From assembly GCF_029852145.1 (NCBI RefSeq), contig NC_079974.1:18144082-18208081 (forward strand): a stretch of 64,000 bases of DNA, written 5' to 3'. Made by a program: the position numbers and the translations under genes. This DNA comes from Microplitis mediator. Taxonomy: Eukaryota; Arthropoda; Insecta; Hymenoptera; Braconidae. This document shows positions 10,387 to 23,523 of the stretch, piece after piece; positions within the stretch are counted from its first letter, which is position 1; every line of letters begins with the position of its first letter. The notes beneath the pieces are model-generated. The model had not been told where the DNA came from and made no database searches. It was given only the letters and a program-made list of their open reading frames with translations.

Positions 10387-13300
10387 ATGACTGAAGAAGG
10401 AAGTTTAGTGGTTCCAATCGTTCTTTGGGGTAAAGTACCACCCACCCACTGTATATCATGCATGTACTTGTCTCGTGATCAGAAGACCTTGGTCACGGGA
10501 TGTTATGATGGTCACATTTGTCTATGGCAAGTTGATCCTGAGACGCTCAAGGTAATTTATATTTAAGAGCTAAATAACACTGACAGCTCCTCTGTCATTA
10601 TCCAACTCCTTTGACATTTTATTGACAATAATTTTAAGACTGTAAAAAAAAAGTTAGTCAATGTTTTGATGGTGATAAATAATGATACTGAAGTTAGCAG
10701 GCGTCTTATAATTTTTGGATTTTATTTTAGACAGTAAATTATAAAAAAAAAAATTGCACCTGTAGTTTTTTAAATTCTCTACAAGTGCATATTTTTAGTT
10801 TTTTTTTTTTGCAATTGATTTGTTGAAAAAAAAAACTCCAAAAATTTTTAATTGTCTGCTAACTCCAGGATCATTGATAAATAATGATAAAGAAAGTACC
10901 AGATATCAGACAATTTTTAATTTTTGTATATACAATAGTTTTAGATATGCAATTTTTGAAAATTTTTTTCTACAAGTATTTTAATTGTTTATTTAAAAGA
11001 AAGTTTTTTATTGTCGGCTATTGTCAGCATCACGAAAAATAACTTGAGAGTCAATATGATTTTTAAGGAAGTTGGGGACAGGAAAGTTTACTCTAAAATG
11101 AAAAAATAAATTATCAACTAAGTATTGAATAATTTAAATAAAAACTACAATTATTTTATGAGTGAAAATGTAGCAGACATACGACATTTTTTTATTACAT
11201 ATAAAAAAATTAAATAATTAAAACAATAAAATTTTTAAAAAATGCATGGACTGAATTTTGAATTTTCTAAACATGCATTTTTTAATTTTTAGTTTATAAA
11301 CATTTTTATTTATTATTTAAAAGTTTTAAAAATTGTCAGACGTCCGCTAACTTTACTATCCCATTTTTTTTCATGACAGATGACACCTAGATGTCTTTTG
11401 GTCGGACACACGGGTTCAGTGATGTGCCTCAGCCGTGCAAGTGACGTCTTGGAGTTGGATTACATCGTCAGCTGCAGTGAGAATGGGGAAATGTGTACCT
11501 GGGATTTAGTAAATGGAAATTGCCGCGAAAATGTTAAAATTGCCTACGTCCATACTCAGATGTTTGCTTACGTTTCAACAGGCAGTGACAAAGTTTCATT
11601 ATTTTGTTCTGGGTAATTTAATTAAATAATATCACCATTGGTATAAATTTAATAATTAGTGCTATCAATTTAATTTACTTCCGTCCACTTGAATTTATTT
11701 ATATTTAAAATTCAAAATCTATTTATGTCATGAACTCATGAGTGATAGATATTTTTAAGTATAAGCTTAAGTTTATATTTAAATATTAATATTTATAAAA
11801 AAAATTAATAATTTTATATTATTACAGATATTATCCAGAAGTTTTAGTAATGGACCCATTCAGTCTGGAAATATTATACACGTTAAGTTCACGTGTAAAT
11901 CCAGATTGGATTAGCGCATTACAAGTACTGAGGCCGGCCAAACGGAAAGGTCGGTTCTTAGTACACACAAGTTAGTTACACTTCATCTCACATACGCTTC
12001 TCTCCCTTATTTTTTATTTATATAAATAATAACAGTAATAATAATTATTATTACTCTACACTATTACCCTTTTATTATTTTTGTTGTAAAGTAATAAAGT
12101 AAAAAATAATACGAGGCAATAGTAAAAAAAAATAACAAATATAAATAAATAAAACTAATCAGTTTGTCTTCAACGTCACTTTATAGATATTTTAGATAAA
12201 AACAATAGACTTTGAACAGTAAATTAAATGTGAGGAAATAATAAACGCCTGTGATTGATATTAAATCACTTTTGTATACTAACAAGTTGATTAAATATTT
12301 ATATAAATTAACTAAAATATTTTTTAGCTTCTGGGATTAAGAGTTTAAAACTTATTAGCGGTTAACAAATACTTTTTTAATTTAAATTACGATGTTGCAG
12401 CATGAAAAAGAAGGGCTGGTTCTAAAAAAGAAAAGGGTAGAAAGACCTTTTTTTGTTGAATCTTCAATCTGATTAAGACTTCTGACCTTTGTTGCCTTTC
12501 ATTAATCATTTTCAAAAAAATTCATTCACACTTTTTAGTCACTATCATTACTATCATTAATCATTAATCATAATTACATTAATAACAATACAATAAATTC
12601 ATTTTCCTGCCTACATTTACAATCAATTCACACAGTAGATATTCAAAAAAAAAAATAAATAGTTGATAGATAAATGTGCACTCATAAATTTTCTTTTAAT
12701 TATAATCATTTGTTTATTTATTTATTGTGTTTATCATTTGTAATTTATTTATCAAGCGCTTACTTGTTCGAATGCCAACGCTTATTTTTGATAGGAAATA
12801 ATATATTTTTAAAAAAATTTAATTCAAGGCTGAGTAAATATTTAACAATACAATGTAACGTTATCGCTTGGTTATCAGTTTATAGACTTTTTTTAATTAA
12901 AATTATACTAGCGCTGCTACTGTCAACAATTTTAAGCAATCGTTTAAATTGTTACTTTATTTTTTAATAACTCTGCTTTTTTTTTGTTTTTTTACGTCTT
13001 ATTTATTTTTATATTTATATTTAAATTTACACTAAAAAATTGTTGGAGTGAATGCGGATTAAATATGGAGTGAATGAGGAGAGGACTTTTTATTTAATCC
13101 CGGAGTAAAATTTACTCCAAAGGTGAATTTATTTTAATATTGAAACTCCAGTCCGGAGTGAAATTTACTCCGAATGAGAGTTTCTTTCAATATTCGAACT
13201 CCGAATCGGAGTGAAATAAAATCCAGATCACTCCGAAATCACTCCGCTGAAAAAACAAGCTCCCACTTTACTCCGTATGCGGAGTGATTTTTTTTCGTCT

Positions 13301-16300
13301 CCGGAACTCCGAGTAAGAAAGTGAATTTGAATTTTAAAAACATTCGTAATCACTCCAAATTCACTCCCGATTTTTTACAGTGTACTTATTAATATAAATA
13401 ATAGCGCATGGGCATGAATTGCATTGTGTAATCATGGGCAGAAAAATAAAATGACAAAGAATGATATGATCCGTCAAAGGTTTCGTTATAAACTACACTA
13501 GAGTTAGACTCATTTGTGTTTAAACGATTGATAAAGAAAAAAAAATAATAAACAAATCAACAAAACCATTCGCTTTAACTGTTCATTTATTAAAACGTTA
13601 ATGAATAAGACCACAATTGCAATAGCTGATTGATCAATTTTTAAAGATGACGTGGTACTTGCAATCACGACAACGGGTACTGTCAAAGTCTGGTCACTTT
13701 TTGGAAAGGAGCAACAAGCCAAGGATCCGATTTATGAGAACGAGAGCAAACAGATCAAGTGTCTGAATGCTCTTGCCATGACCTGCTGCGCGTACAACCA
13801 TCGGACAGTTTTGATTGTCTGTTCTAATAGTTGGCAGGTAAATATATCATTTTTTTTAACGATTGTATCATCTGATAAAATATTATAATAATTCACAATT
13901 ATTATTTTTTTTTTAAACAGGTCTACGATGCTGCTGATTTTTCATTACTTTGTTCAGTGAATGCACCTCAGAAGGAACGTTGGGTAGCTGGAGATTTCTT
14001 ATCAACAGATCAAGTATTAATTTGGACTGATGAAGGCCATGGTTACATCTATAAATTACCATCAAAGTGCGTAACATTTTTAAATATATATTTAATTATT
14101 CACAACTTTGTTATTTTTTTAAAGAGTTGCAGAAAAATTTTTTTTTTTAATAACCCGAGTCTCAATTCATATTTTGCTGACACAATTACGATTATCTTTA
14201 AGCTGAATATTTATCAAAAACACTTGTGATATTTTATTAATCATTGTCGTCACGTATAATTTTTAATTAGACCAACAACTTTTATGATTTTATGTCGCTA
14301 AATTATTTCGTCCTTACTCTTATTTTATTAAAATTTTTTTTATTACCAGTATAGAATATCTTAATTTTTAGTGTGTCCATAATCGAACACAAAATCGCTT
14401 CATGTTCCATTTGTCCTCATTAGGGTGTTTCAGAAAAAACAAATTTTTTTTTGGTATTCAAAAATTGAAGTATACCTGAAAATAAAAATTTTGGTGCCAA
14501 TCCGAGCTCTTAATAATAATATTAAGGTTTGCCTCAATTCATCTTTCTATTTTCCATTTAAATAACTAGAAAAAAAAATTTTTTTTTTTTAGAATTTTCC
14601 AGCTCATAAACCAATCAACGGATTTTTATGCACAATTAATGTTTTTGTAGGAAATTGAACGCTCTACAAAAAAGTGTCTTAAAATTAATCAGAAATCTAT
14701 TTTTTTAGAGCTTGACATTGAAATGGAAATAACTTGAAAACAACGCAGAATTTCGAAAAACTTTATTTGTAATAATTTGTAAGGAATAAAATTATCTACA
14801 AAAAAGTTCCTGTAATATTTTATGATAAGACTGATAGTTTCGCAGGAAAAGTAAAAAAATCTCAAAATTTACTATAAATTTGACTTGAAGCTTAAATAAC
14901 TTTTGAACAGTGGGATTTATCAAAAATTGATAAGAGACTTTTTTGCAGAGCGTTCAATTTCCTACAAAAATATTTATTGTGCATAAAAATCCGTTTATTG
15001 GTTTATGAGCTGGAAAATTCTAAAAAAAAAAATTTTTTTTTCCGAGTTATTTAAATGGAAAATAGAAAAACGGATTGAGGCAAACCTTAATATCATTATT
15101 AAGAGCTCGGAATGGCACCAAAATTTTTATTTTTAGTTATACTTTCAATTTTTGGATACCATAAAAAAAAATTGTTTTTTTTTTTAAACACCCTAGTCCT
15201 CATCAATAAATGTTTAATTTTTTTTAAATACCCGATGATTTATTTAAAAATTCAGCACAGGGATGAAATTAATTCTTTAAAACTCATGTGGAAATCGGAT
15301 TTTCATTAAAAAAAAAATGACTTTCATTTAATATTGGGATTTATTTTTACTAAAATATGAATCAGGACTTGGCTTATTAAAAAAAAATGATCTCAAGATA
15401 TTAATTACCGTTATATCGTAATCATTAAATGTCATTGTCATTAATCATTAATCCATGCGTATTTTAATAATTTAAGAAAACTTAACATTACAAGAGAGTA
15501 TTTAGGATGGGGATCATTATCGCATCGTAATCCAGAAGAAATAATTAATAAGATTAAAAAATCATTTCATATTTCGATTCATTAATTATATTATGTTTAG
15601 TCTCAACGGCTGATTTATTACATCCATCTATATTTTTTTACGGTGATGTTTCTTTTCATATAATAACTTGATCACTTCTACCTACAAAATCTCCGGGGGA
15701 TTGGGGACTTGGTCTATTGTAGCAAGCTGAAGGGCAAGGCTCTCAGCAGGTAACCCGTTATAACCATTTACATAATACCTGTATAATTTCTCGCTAACTC
15801 TAACATTTTTAATCTTATCTACATACTACATACATATTTATCCTGCATATATCTATCACTATATCTTCATTCTATTAAGGGCAGTCTCAGAAAATACCGT
15901 CCACTTTTTGAAAATATTAAATGACTGATCTAAAATTAATTTAATGCTGTAAGATGGACAGCGGAGTCGAATTTGATATTTGCTACCCGTATGAAAAAAC
16001 AATATATGGTTAAAATACATAAAATCATATATGGTTGCAACGAAAAATATATGATATATTATATTGTATATTATAAAAAGTCATATAGAGATTTTCGCCG
16101 ATTTAATATAAAATTATATACAGTAGTAAATATATGTATTCATATATGTTACTTGTATGTTTTTTATATTAAGCTATATATATTTACTCATCAAATATAT
16201 ACATTTACATTTACCTTGTAATATATTGTATTGATATATTTCTTTTTATATTAAAAAAATATAAAATTTTTATATGAAATGAAATATATGGTAGCATATA

Positions 16301-19300
16301 ATTTATAATATATATGGCACCATATATTTTCTTTGTTATGTTTAAGCATATATTTCATTCGGTGTATGCATATGTATATGGGTATGCATAATCGCATAAT
16401 TTTTTAATATAAAAAAAAATATATCAGAAAATATAGTTAAATTCGCCACATATATTTTCTGACATTTATCATATATTTTTACATATATTTTGACCATATA
16501 TGTTATTTTCATACGGGTTTATTTGATGTTTGAAATTTCCGACGTCGAAAACGGAATTTCCGATGTCAGAAAACGGAAAATAATCATGGAAACGGATCAG
16601 AAAAAGTTTCTATGATTGTTCTATCCATTTCATACTTCAAAATAGTTTATTTTTGATTCTTTGTTTAAAATATTAATTTTTTTTACCATGAACTGTCATA
16701 AGCACAGAAAAATTTTATCAACTAATTAAAAAAATGTGAAAAACTGCTCACACTGCGGGAAAACCCCAAAGCTTCCGCTGTTTGCTAACTCGGGGAGCTG
16801 AGTCTAGATTTTCGATGGATTTTCTATAGAATTTCTTAGACGATCCCGACCAAAATGAAGCCGTCTGTTGGATGTTTGACCTCAGGGGTATCAAACGAGT
16901 CTTCTGGATGAACGCTAGCACACAGAAGTTAAGGAAAAAAATTTTTTTCCCAACACCGAGCCCTGGGTCTAGATTTTCTATAGAATTTCTTAGACGACGA
17001 TCCCGATCAAAATTAAGGTCATCGAATATTTTCAAAAAGTGAGAGGCACTGTCTGAGAATGTCCTTAATCAATTATCGTCATTCCTTCATCTTCACTTCA
17101 TTAACCCTTTTCTAAAAATCACTCATATTAAATTGTATAAATATTGTGGATGGTTTTTTATTGGTTTTAAATCCTCTGTCTTACTTTTGATTCGTTTGAT
17201 CTGATTCAAACGTACTAATTATTTATTTCTTTTTACTCGTGTGTTCAACCGTAGATTTAAACTAGTTGGAAACTCGATAAATATTAATTAATAAAAAATT
17301 TTTATTGTTTTATAATTGTAGTCTATAATGATAATAATATTTTATAAATTATACAGCAGCGTGGCAGAGAATCACGACTTCCACACATCTTCAATTGAGA
17401 GCGATCAACCTTACAGTTTTTGTATTCTATCGTATCCCGGGGAAAAGGTATAACTGATAAATAAATAAGACAAATTATTAAATAATCCAAAAATATATTG
17501 CAGCCTCTATCGTGCCCGCCGACAATGAAATTAGTAACAGCAACGCGTCAAAATAAACCAGTTAAATATCTAATTCGCGGTGACAGCGAAGGTGTTATTA
17601 TGATTTGGACAGTACCAGAGATGACGTCCCAGCAAATTTCCGAAATAAATAACAGTACCAACGAGCTCGTACTATCGCCGACAATAATAACAAGCTTATC
17701 AGCAGCTTGGGATGCCATGAAACCACCACCGGTAGGAATCCTCGATCAGATGGACACGGGAGAGACGATAAAATTGACAGCTTGTATATATTTACCCCAA
17801 CAAAGTCGTCTGGTTGTTGGCCGCGAGGACGGCAGTATAATTATAGTGCCAGCAACTCAGACCGTAATGTTGCAATTGCTGCATGGAAACCATCAGCATT
17901 ACGATGATTGGCCGCCGCATCAAGTTCTTATGGGGCATTCTGGACGCGTTAATTGTCTTCTTTATCCTCACAGTCATTCTCCGCGCTACGACCGCACGCA
18001 TTTAGTCTCCGGTTCTGTTGATTTCGCTGTTTGTTTATGGGATTTATATACCGGGAATTTGGTCCATCGTTTTTGTGTCCATGCTGGTGAAATTACACAG
18101 TTGACAATAACTCCTGATAATTGTAGTGTGAGTTTATTTTTATAAATTTTAATTATCATTATCATTATCATTAATTTATTATTTTATCAACAGCCAAGGA
18201 TACAAAAATGTATATGCAGCGTAGCTTCAGATCACAGCGTAACTCTTTTATCACTTGCGGAAAGGAAATGTGTTGTACTCGCGTCGCGTCATTTATTCCC
18301 GGTCACTACAATAAAGTGGCGGCCATTGGACGATTTTATGATAGTCGGGTGCTCTGACGGTGCTGTCTACGTATGGCAAATGGAAACAGGACATCTGGAT
18401 CGTGTTTTACATGGAATTATTGCCGAAGAAGTTTTATTTGCCTGTAGTGACAACACTATAATTACTGGAGACGCAACTGCTGGTGGAGAACTTGGTCTCG
18501 CAAATCCTGCGGTTCATTTCTTCAGGTTAATTTTTTATTTAATTAATGTAATAATTAAATAGTAATTTATTTATTTAATTTTGTTTTTAATTGTAGAGGA
18601 TTGAGACATCGAAATTTGTCGGCTATTCGGCACGCAACTCAACGAGGATTACATCAGTTACAGCAACTTCATGGCGGGCATGGCGATCATCACGACAGTC
18701 AACTGAAAACTAAAGACTACCCATTAAATATCGAAGGGTTTAGAGGGAATCCAAAAGATCCGGAAGGACATATTCTGTTCTTCAATGTCGAGGCACTGAT
18801 AGGTAGTTTTGTTTTCTTATTAATTATTTTGCACATTCATCCACTAAAATTAATAATAATAACAATAATTAATAATTGTAATGATGAATGGTAACAGAAT
18901 TATTAACAATTGTAAATAGTATTTAATATTTTACGAACCGGTATCGGCGAATTTGGCCCTGTTTGAACAGTGCAATTATTGAGTGACGAGTATGGCTCGA
19001 TGTCTCCTGGATCATTAGAGGCACAGGGTTTAATTTCAGCGTCTGAGTATCAAAAAGTTGCGGCCCTCACACAATCGGCTAGTCCTGATGCCCATAGAAA
19101 AATCGCAGGTAAGCCTGCATGTAATCGTGGGGCCAAAATTAAAATAAGAAAATTCCTAGTCGAATAAAATTTAAGTTTCCCCAGGTATTAAGTATAATGA
19201 TGATATTTTATTCATGTAATTGTCCTCCCTTTTTCTGTATTACTATTTTAGATTTTTTCGGTCGTGTCAAGGACAAAGCTGGCGACGTCGAAAGAATTTT

Positions 19301-22300
19301 AAAGGAGAAAGATCGTCATGGTATCGATTTATGTCCTTGATATTTTTGTTTATTTGTTTTATTATTTAGATATAGTTTGTTTGTTTTAATATTTAGTATT
19401 AAAGAGCACTAGAAATTTTTTTTTAAATGTTACCATAGAGCAAATTTCATTGAGACTAGTCCTGATTAATAACTTCGATTGAATCTGATTTAAAAATTCT
19501 GTATGAATTTGATCGAAAGTTAATCGGAAATCGAAAAGTTGATGGAAAAAAAAATATATTATTTTCCTATTGAATCTGATTAAAAAATTTCTATTGGATT
19601 CAATTGGAAAATAATCGAAAAATAAATTTATTATTTTCTGATTAATTCCGAATGAAATTCAATCGGAGACAGAACTCTCCCGAGAACTTTTTGTTTCCAA
19701 TGGAATCTGACAGAAATCCGATTGAGTTTCAATCAGATTTAATCGGAGTTTTTAATCAAGGAGTGTTCTATTGGTAGCACATGAGCCAAAACAGAGAAAT
19801 TTGATTTATTAGTCCGGTAATTGACCCGGTAACTGGAGGCGAATAGTAACCTGCCCAGTTTATTTATTTAAATAACCTGGTACCGATTTAATTTGCTCTA
19901 CGGTGTGTAGTTATTAGTTGTACCTAATATTTTTTTTTTTTAGTTATCGAGCTTTTCACTTTGGATTAAATAATTTTATAATTTATTAAATGTTCTGCAC
20001 TCGAGCTTAATTTTTCAGTTTGTTTGAAGATATCTACTATTAAAACCAATAATAATAATAATATTTTCTGTCAGGTATATTGGCTAAAATGAAGGAAGGA
20101 GCTGAAAACGTACACACTAAATTACAAGCTAAAGCTGAGAGTGTTGGCCTCAAGCCGTTAAATCTTGACGGCAAAGGTCAGCAAAAAACTATTGAAATAA
20201 ATAAATAAATTAATAGTTATCAAAAAACATTAATAAATTAGTTACGCATGAATTCGTTTATTTGTTACATTAATATTTTTTATTTAAACCAATTTGTTTG
20301 CTTTTTTTTTTTTACTGCACCAGTTTAATAGCAGCCTCATCAACGCAGTGTTCATCGTTGATTTAAACCCGAGCAATTTATTTATTTTGTGAGCACGTTT
20401 GTCCATCATCTCAATATATCCCACATTCGTTAGCAGATGCTGTAGTATTTTTTTGTTAATTAATGGATCTTTGGTCTTTTCATTTATTAATCTCCCGTTG
20501 ACTGGTAATTTTTTTAGGTGAAGGATGGAATAATGGTGATGGTTCAAGAAATACATTGAAACGTAATGGTAATTTCAATGAGCCTAATTCGACAATGGAA
20601 ATAGCGCAATTACTACTGAGTCTTCTCCATGCCTGGGGTATGGATCCAGACCTGGATCGTGTTTGCGAAAGTAAATTAGGATTATTACGACCTATGGTAC
20701 CCGTTTCATTTGGTGTCATATGTAAATCAAGTACGTAATCTTAACTATAATTTAAAAAAATTTATAAACATTTAATTAACTTATTAATTAAAGGCTACAT
20801 GACTTTGCTGTTACCAACATGGCACCTACAGTTGGACCTAAAAATAGAGCCTACTCAGTTAGAACAACGTCTGCCAATAGAACTAGTCCGTCAAGATCGC
20901 CTAACAAAAGCATTTACAGCCCGCGCACACTGGGAATTATCAACGACCTTAACATCAAATCATTTATTGACAGTAGTAGCACTAGCGAATACTCTGATGT
21001 CAATGAATAATGCGACATTTGTACCTGAGCAAGAGCGCAATCGTAAAATGCACAGACCGGGTAATCGTGCTGGGGTTAATTGGAACAAAGCTGAGGAAGA
21101 AAATGAAGAAATGTATACTGTGCAACAAGCGCAGATTAAACAAGGCTGGTCATTACTGGCGACACTTCACTGTGTTTTATTGCCGGATAAAGTTGCTGCT
21201 TTGGGCGGAGTAAAGACATTTAAGCGTCCGCTGGTAGAAATGATGGCTTGCAGATGGCAAGATCAGTGTCTTGAGTTACGTGAAGCTGCTCAAGCTCTTT
21301 TGCTGGCTGAGTTGGGTAGACTAGGACCTAAAGGAAGAAAAACTTTGGTCGATTATTGGGCACAATATTTACCCAAAGATCCGCCCAAGGAGTCTGCGCC
21401 TCAGCAGCAAAACCACAGTCACAGTCCGTCGTCCTCAAGTCCGGTTCCTAATGCTGACAATAAAACAGAAACAAATCATGAGGGCAATCATGCTGATGAA
21501 ATTTGTAACTCACGTAAACCAAATGAAGCGGAAGTGAGGACTAAAGAGCACACGGCGATAGTATTATTAGGAGTAATCGGTGCTGAGTTTGGTCAAAATG
21601 TATCGACTACAACGAGCCAACGTCGTGACAGCGAGCGACGGAAAAGTTCTGTCGTTGAAGGTTTTGGTATTGGCAATAATAATTTGGCGAGACTTACCAG
21701 CATGTCTTTGATGCGTTTGCTCTTAGACCCGCACCAATTTAAGCAGCAGACTCATTCGTCACTCCGTCGGGCGGCTATTGATTTGATCGGCCGCGGATTC
21801 ACTGTCTGGGAGCCGTATCTCGACATCTCTAAAGTACTTCTTGGTCTTCTGGAGATGTGCTGCGATGCAGACAAACTTGTGCCCAGTATGACTTACGGAT
21901 TGCCGCTGACTCCACAAGCAGATACATGTCGTACTGCTCGACACGCTCTCACGTTAATTGCTACCGCACGACCCGCGGCATTCATTACAACTATGGCACG
22001 TGAAGTCGCGAGGTTCAACGCGATCCAACAAAATTCACAGACACTTAATGTCAATGTCAATTCTAATATACTAGCACGGGCTAAGCCTGAAATTTTACGT
22101 ATCGTAGAGCAGTTGATTGACAAAATGCAAAGTGAGATGAGTGATCTCTTAGTTGAAGTAATGGATATTATTCTTCATTGTCTTGATCCCGGTCATTTGA
22201 AAACTAAGCCCCTTAATGAAGTTTTCCCAGCAGTGTGCAGATTTAATCAGGTAATTTTATTTATATTTTTTTTATCTACAATCTATTAATATAATTGAGG

Positions 22301-22774
22301 GATTTAATTTGCCTGTATTGATTACAGGTCAGTCACTGTTCAGCTACACGTCGAATAGCAGTCGGTGGTCGGGTAGGTCAATTAGCACTCTACGAATTAC
22401 GTGGCACCGTTAAATGTCAAACAGTGTCTGCTCATCAAGCTTCTGTCACAGCTCTGGCATTTTCGCCGGAGGGAAAATTTTTAGTCAGTTATTCTTGCAC
22501 GGAAAATAAATTATGCTTTTGGCAGGTAAATTATCATATTAATATTTTATTAAATAAATTAAATAATAATTATTAAAATTTATTTCAGCAAACAAGTAGT
22601 GGAATGTTTGGTCTAGGTAATTCTCAAACACGCTGCGTCAAATCGTACAGTACAGCACCGATGAATGATGTCACTAGATTAAATCCAATGCGGCTGGCCC
22701 GTTTAATATGGATTAATAATCGTACTGTCACTTTGATGCTTGCGGATGGTTCAGAGACACGCTTTAATGTTTAA
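10387..22774 (+). CDS. WDR7: WD repeat-containing protein 7 / Rabconnectin-3 beta
   Basis: Orthologue of WDR7 (Drosophila Rbcn-3B), partner of DMXL/Rbcn-3A in assembly and regulation of the V-ATPase on endosomes and synaptic vesicles. Coding exons: 10387-10551, 11380-11612, 11828-11949, 13647-13837, 13921-14066, 17357-17447, 17504-18127, 18194-18525, 18597-18802, 18971-19108, 19252-19320, 20075-20176, 20518-20730, 20794-22250, 22328-22525, 22589-22774; 1490 codons plus stop, about the length of human WDR7. All joints keep phase. N-terminal WD40 repeats (VTGCYDGHICLWQ, VSCSENGEMCTWD, VSGSVDFAVCLWD, VVGCSDGAVYVWQ), a helical middle (LIGRGFTVWEPYLDISKVLLG, ARHALTLIATARPAAFIT) and a final WD pair near the C-terminus. 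Exons 11 and 12 (69 and 102 bases, both multiples of three) could be skipped without shifting frame. Intron 5 (3.3 kb) holds a hAT-type fold-back and a TTAA-flanked element. Confidence 0.93.
10679..10880. mobile_element. MITE, family B (CTGAAGTTAGCAGACGTC ends), WDR7 intron 1
   Basis: Left end AATGATACTGAAGTTAGCAG; right end is the inverse (GTCTGCTAACTCCAGGATCATT). Other copies at 53704-54110 (interrupted) and 57629-57830. Core is A/T homopolymer-rich and non-coding. Confidence 0.65.
11158..11366. mobile_element. MITE related to families A and B, WDR7 intron 1
   Basis: Left end ATGAGTGAAAATGTAGCAGAC resembles family A; right end CAGACGTCCGCTAACTT resembles the inverted end of family B. Either a chimera or an intermediate between the two families. 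Confidence 0.5.
13029..13383. mobile_element. Repeat family E (clustered ACTCCG/CGGAGT), WDR7 intron 3
   Basis: Ends ACACTAAAAAATTG and the inverse of ACACTGTAAAAAATCGGGAG. Inside, CGGAGTGAAATT and its complement recur about ten times. Related copies at about 25203, 42050 and 51745. Confidence 0.6.
14421..15195. mobile_element. hAT-type fold-back element with 8 bp target duplication, WDR7 intron 5
   Basis: 775-base near-palindrome beginning TAGGGTGTTT and ending AAACACCCTA, flanked on both sides by GTCCTCAT (14413-14420 and 15196-15203), a perfect 8 bp duplication as made by hAT transposases. Arms extend about 280 bases (for example GGTTTATGAGCTGGAAAATT right, its complement left). No coding capacity. 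If transcribed in the WDR7 pre-mRNA it would fold into a long hairpin. Confidence 0.85.
15875..17068. mobile_element. TTAA-flanked (piggyBac-like) non-autonomous transposon
   Basis: Bounded by TTAA at 15875 and 17065. Inverted ends GGGCAGTCTCAG / GGACATTCTCAG continue into a shared CACTTTTTGAAAATATT. TTAA duplications and G/C-rich terminal triplets fit piggyBac-like elements. Interior: a nested ATATATGG palindrome (15984-16520) and an imperfect internal duplication of CTAGATTTTC...GAATTTCTTAGACGA (about 16803 and 16972). No transposase. Confidence 0.65.
15984..16520. mobile_element. Palindromic ATATATGG element with ACCCGTATGAAAA ends
   Basis: Left end ACCCGTATGAAAA, right end TTTTCATACGGGT. 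The interior is saturated with CATATAT/ATATATG words. Flanks ATATTTGCT and TTATTTGAT match at 7 of 9 positions and may be an eroded target duplication. Nested inside the TTAA-flanked element. Confidence 0.6.
19459..19763. mobile_element. Repeat family I (CCTGATTAA ends, AATCGGA/CGATTGAATC interior), WDR7 intron 11
   Basis: Left TCCTGATTAATAACTTCGAT, right inverse of CTTGATTAAAAACTCCGAT. Interior has repeated TCCGATTGAATC-type words. Shares terminal motif and internal style with copies at 41713 and 55068. Confidence 0.5.
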
Positions 22775-22794
22775 TTAATAAATATATATATATA

Positions 22795-22800
22795 AATAAA
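22795..22800 (+). terminator. Likely poly(A) signal of WDR7
   Basis: AATAAA 20 bases past the stop codon; an overlapping candidate lies at 22777. The true site is not decidable from sequence alone. Confidence 0.3.
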
Positions 22801-22903
22801 TATAATTGAAATGATAGATTTATTAAAGTGTAATGAAAAATCATTGAAAGTAGATTAATTCCACAACTATTAATTGGCACTATTTTTTAAATTATGTATA
22901 TAT

Positions 22904-23523
22904 TAGACTGCCAAATAAAATCCACATTTTTTTGTCCCATACGAGTTACGTTGTATGTAACATAAAAAATTTGACACCAAGTTGGCCTCCAACTCAATTA
23001 CAAAACGCGCGCTCGCTTAAATGAAATTTCCCATTTAAAAAACGTAAAATTTTTTTTTCAACCTGGAAATTTTATAACTTACGATAAATTTCTCGTTTTT
23101 TTTACTTTTCCAGCAAAACTATCAGTCTTATCAAAATCTGTCAAATAATTTTTTCATCTCACAGTTTAAAAATTACAGGTTTAGAAAATGAATTATTTGG
23201 GAAAAAAACTAAAATTTTCTTAAAAATTTTTGAACGGTTAAATTTATCGAAAAATTATACGAGACCTTTTTTGTACAGCATTCGATTCTCTACAAAAATT
23301 TTATGGTCGTTTCAATTTATTGATCCATTAACGAGTCATAAAATTTCAAAGTTAAAAAAAAATTTTCCCATGATATTTAAATGGGAAATCTCATTTATGC
23401 GAGCGCGCGTTTTGAAACTGAGTTGGAGGGCCCAACTTGGCATTCATTTTTTTGTCACTTAACATTCAACGTAATTTTCGTGTGGGAGCGAAAAAAAATA
23501 TCGATTTTATTTGTCACAGTCTA
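22904..23523. mobile_element. Fold-back element with TAGACTG ends, just past WDR7
   Basis: Begins TAGACTG and ends CAGTCTA. Long arms: AACGCGCGCTCG left, CGAGCGCGCG right, and GCCTCCAACTC / GAGTTGGAGG. Its interior resembles that of the hAT-type fold-back at 14421 (both carry a run from a TTTATC word to TCTACAAAAAT) although the ends differ. Compatible with a TA target duplication. It may lie in the WDR7 3' untranslated region. Confidence 0.7.

Noticed and set aside
16748..17035. 95-codon minus-strand frame in WDR7 intron 5
   Set aside because: It lies inside the TTAA-flanked element and repeats IENLD because of an internal duplication; no domain is recognisable.
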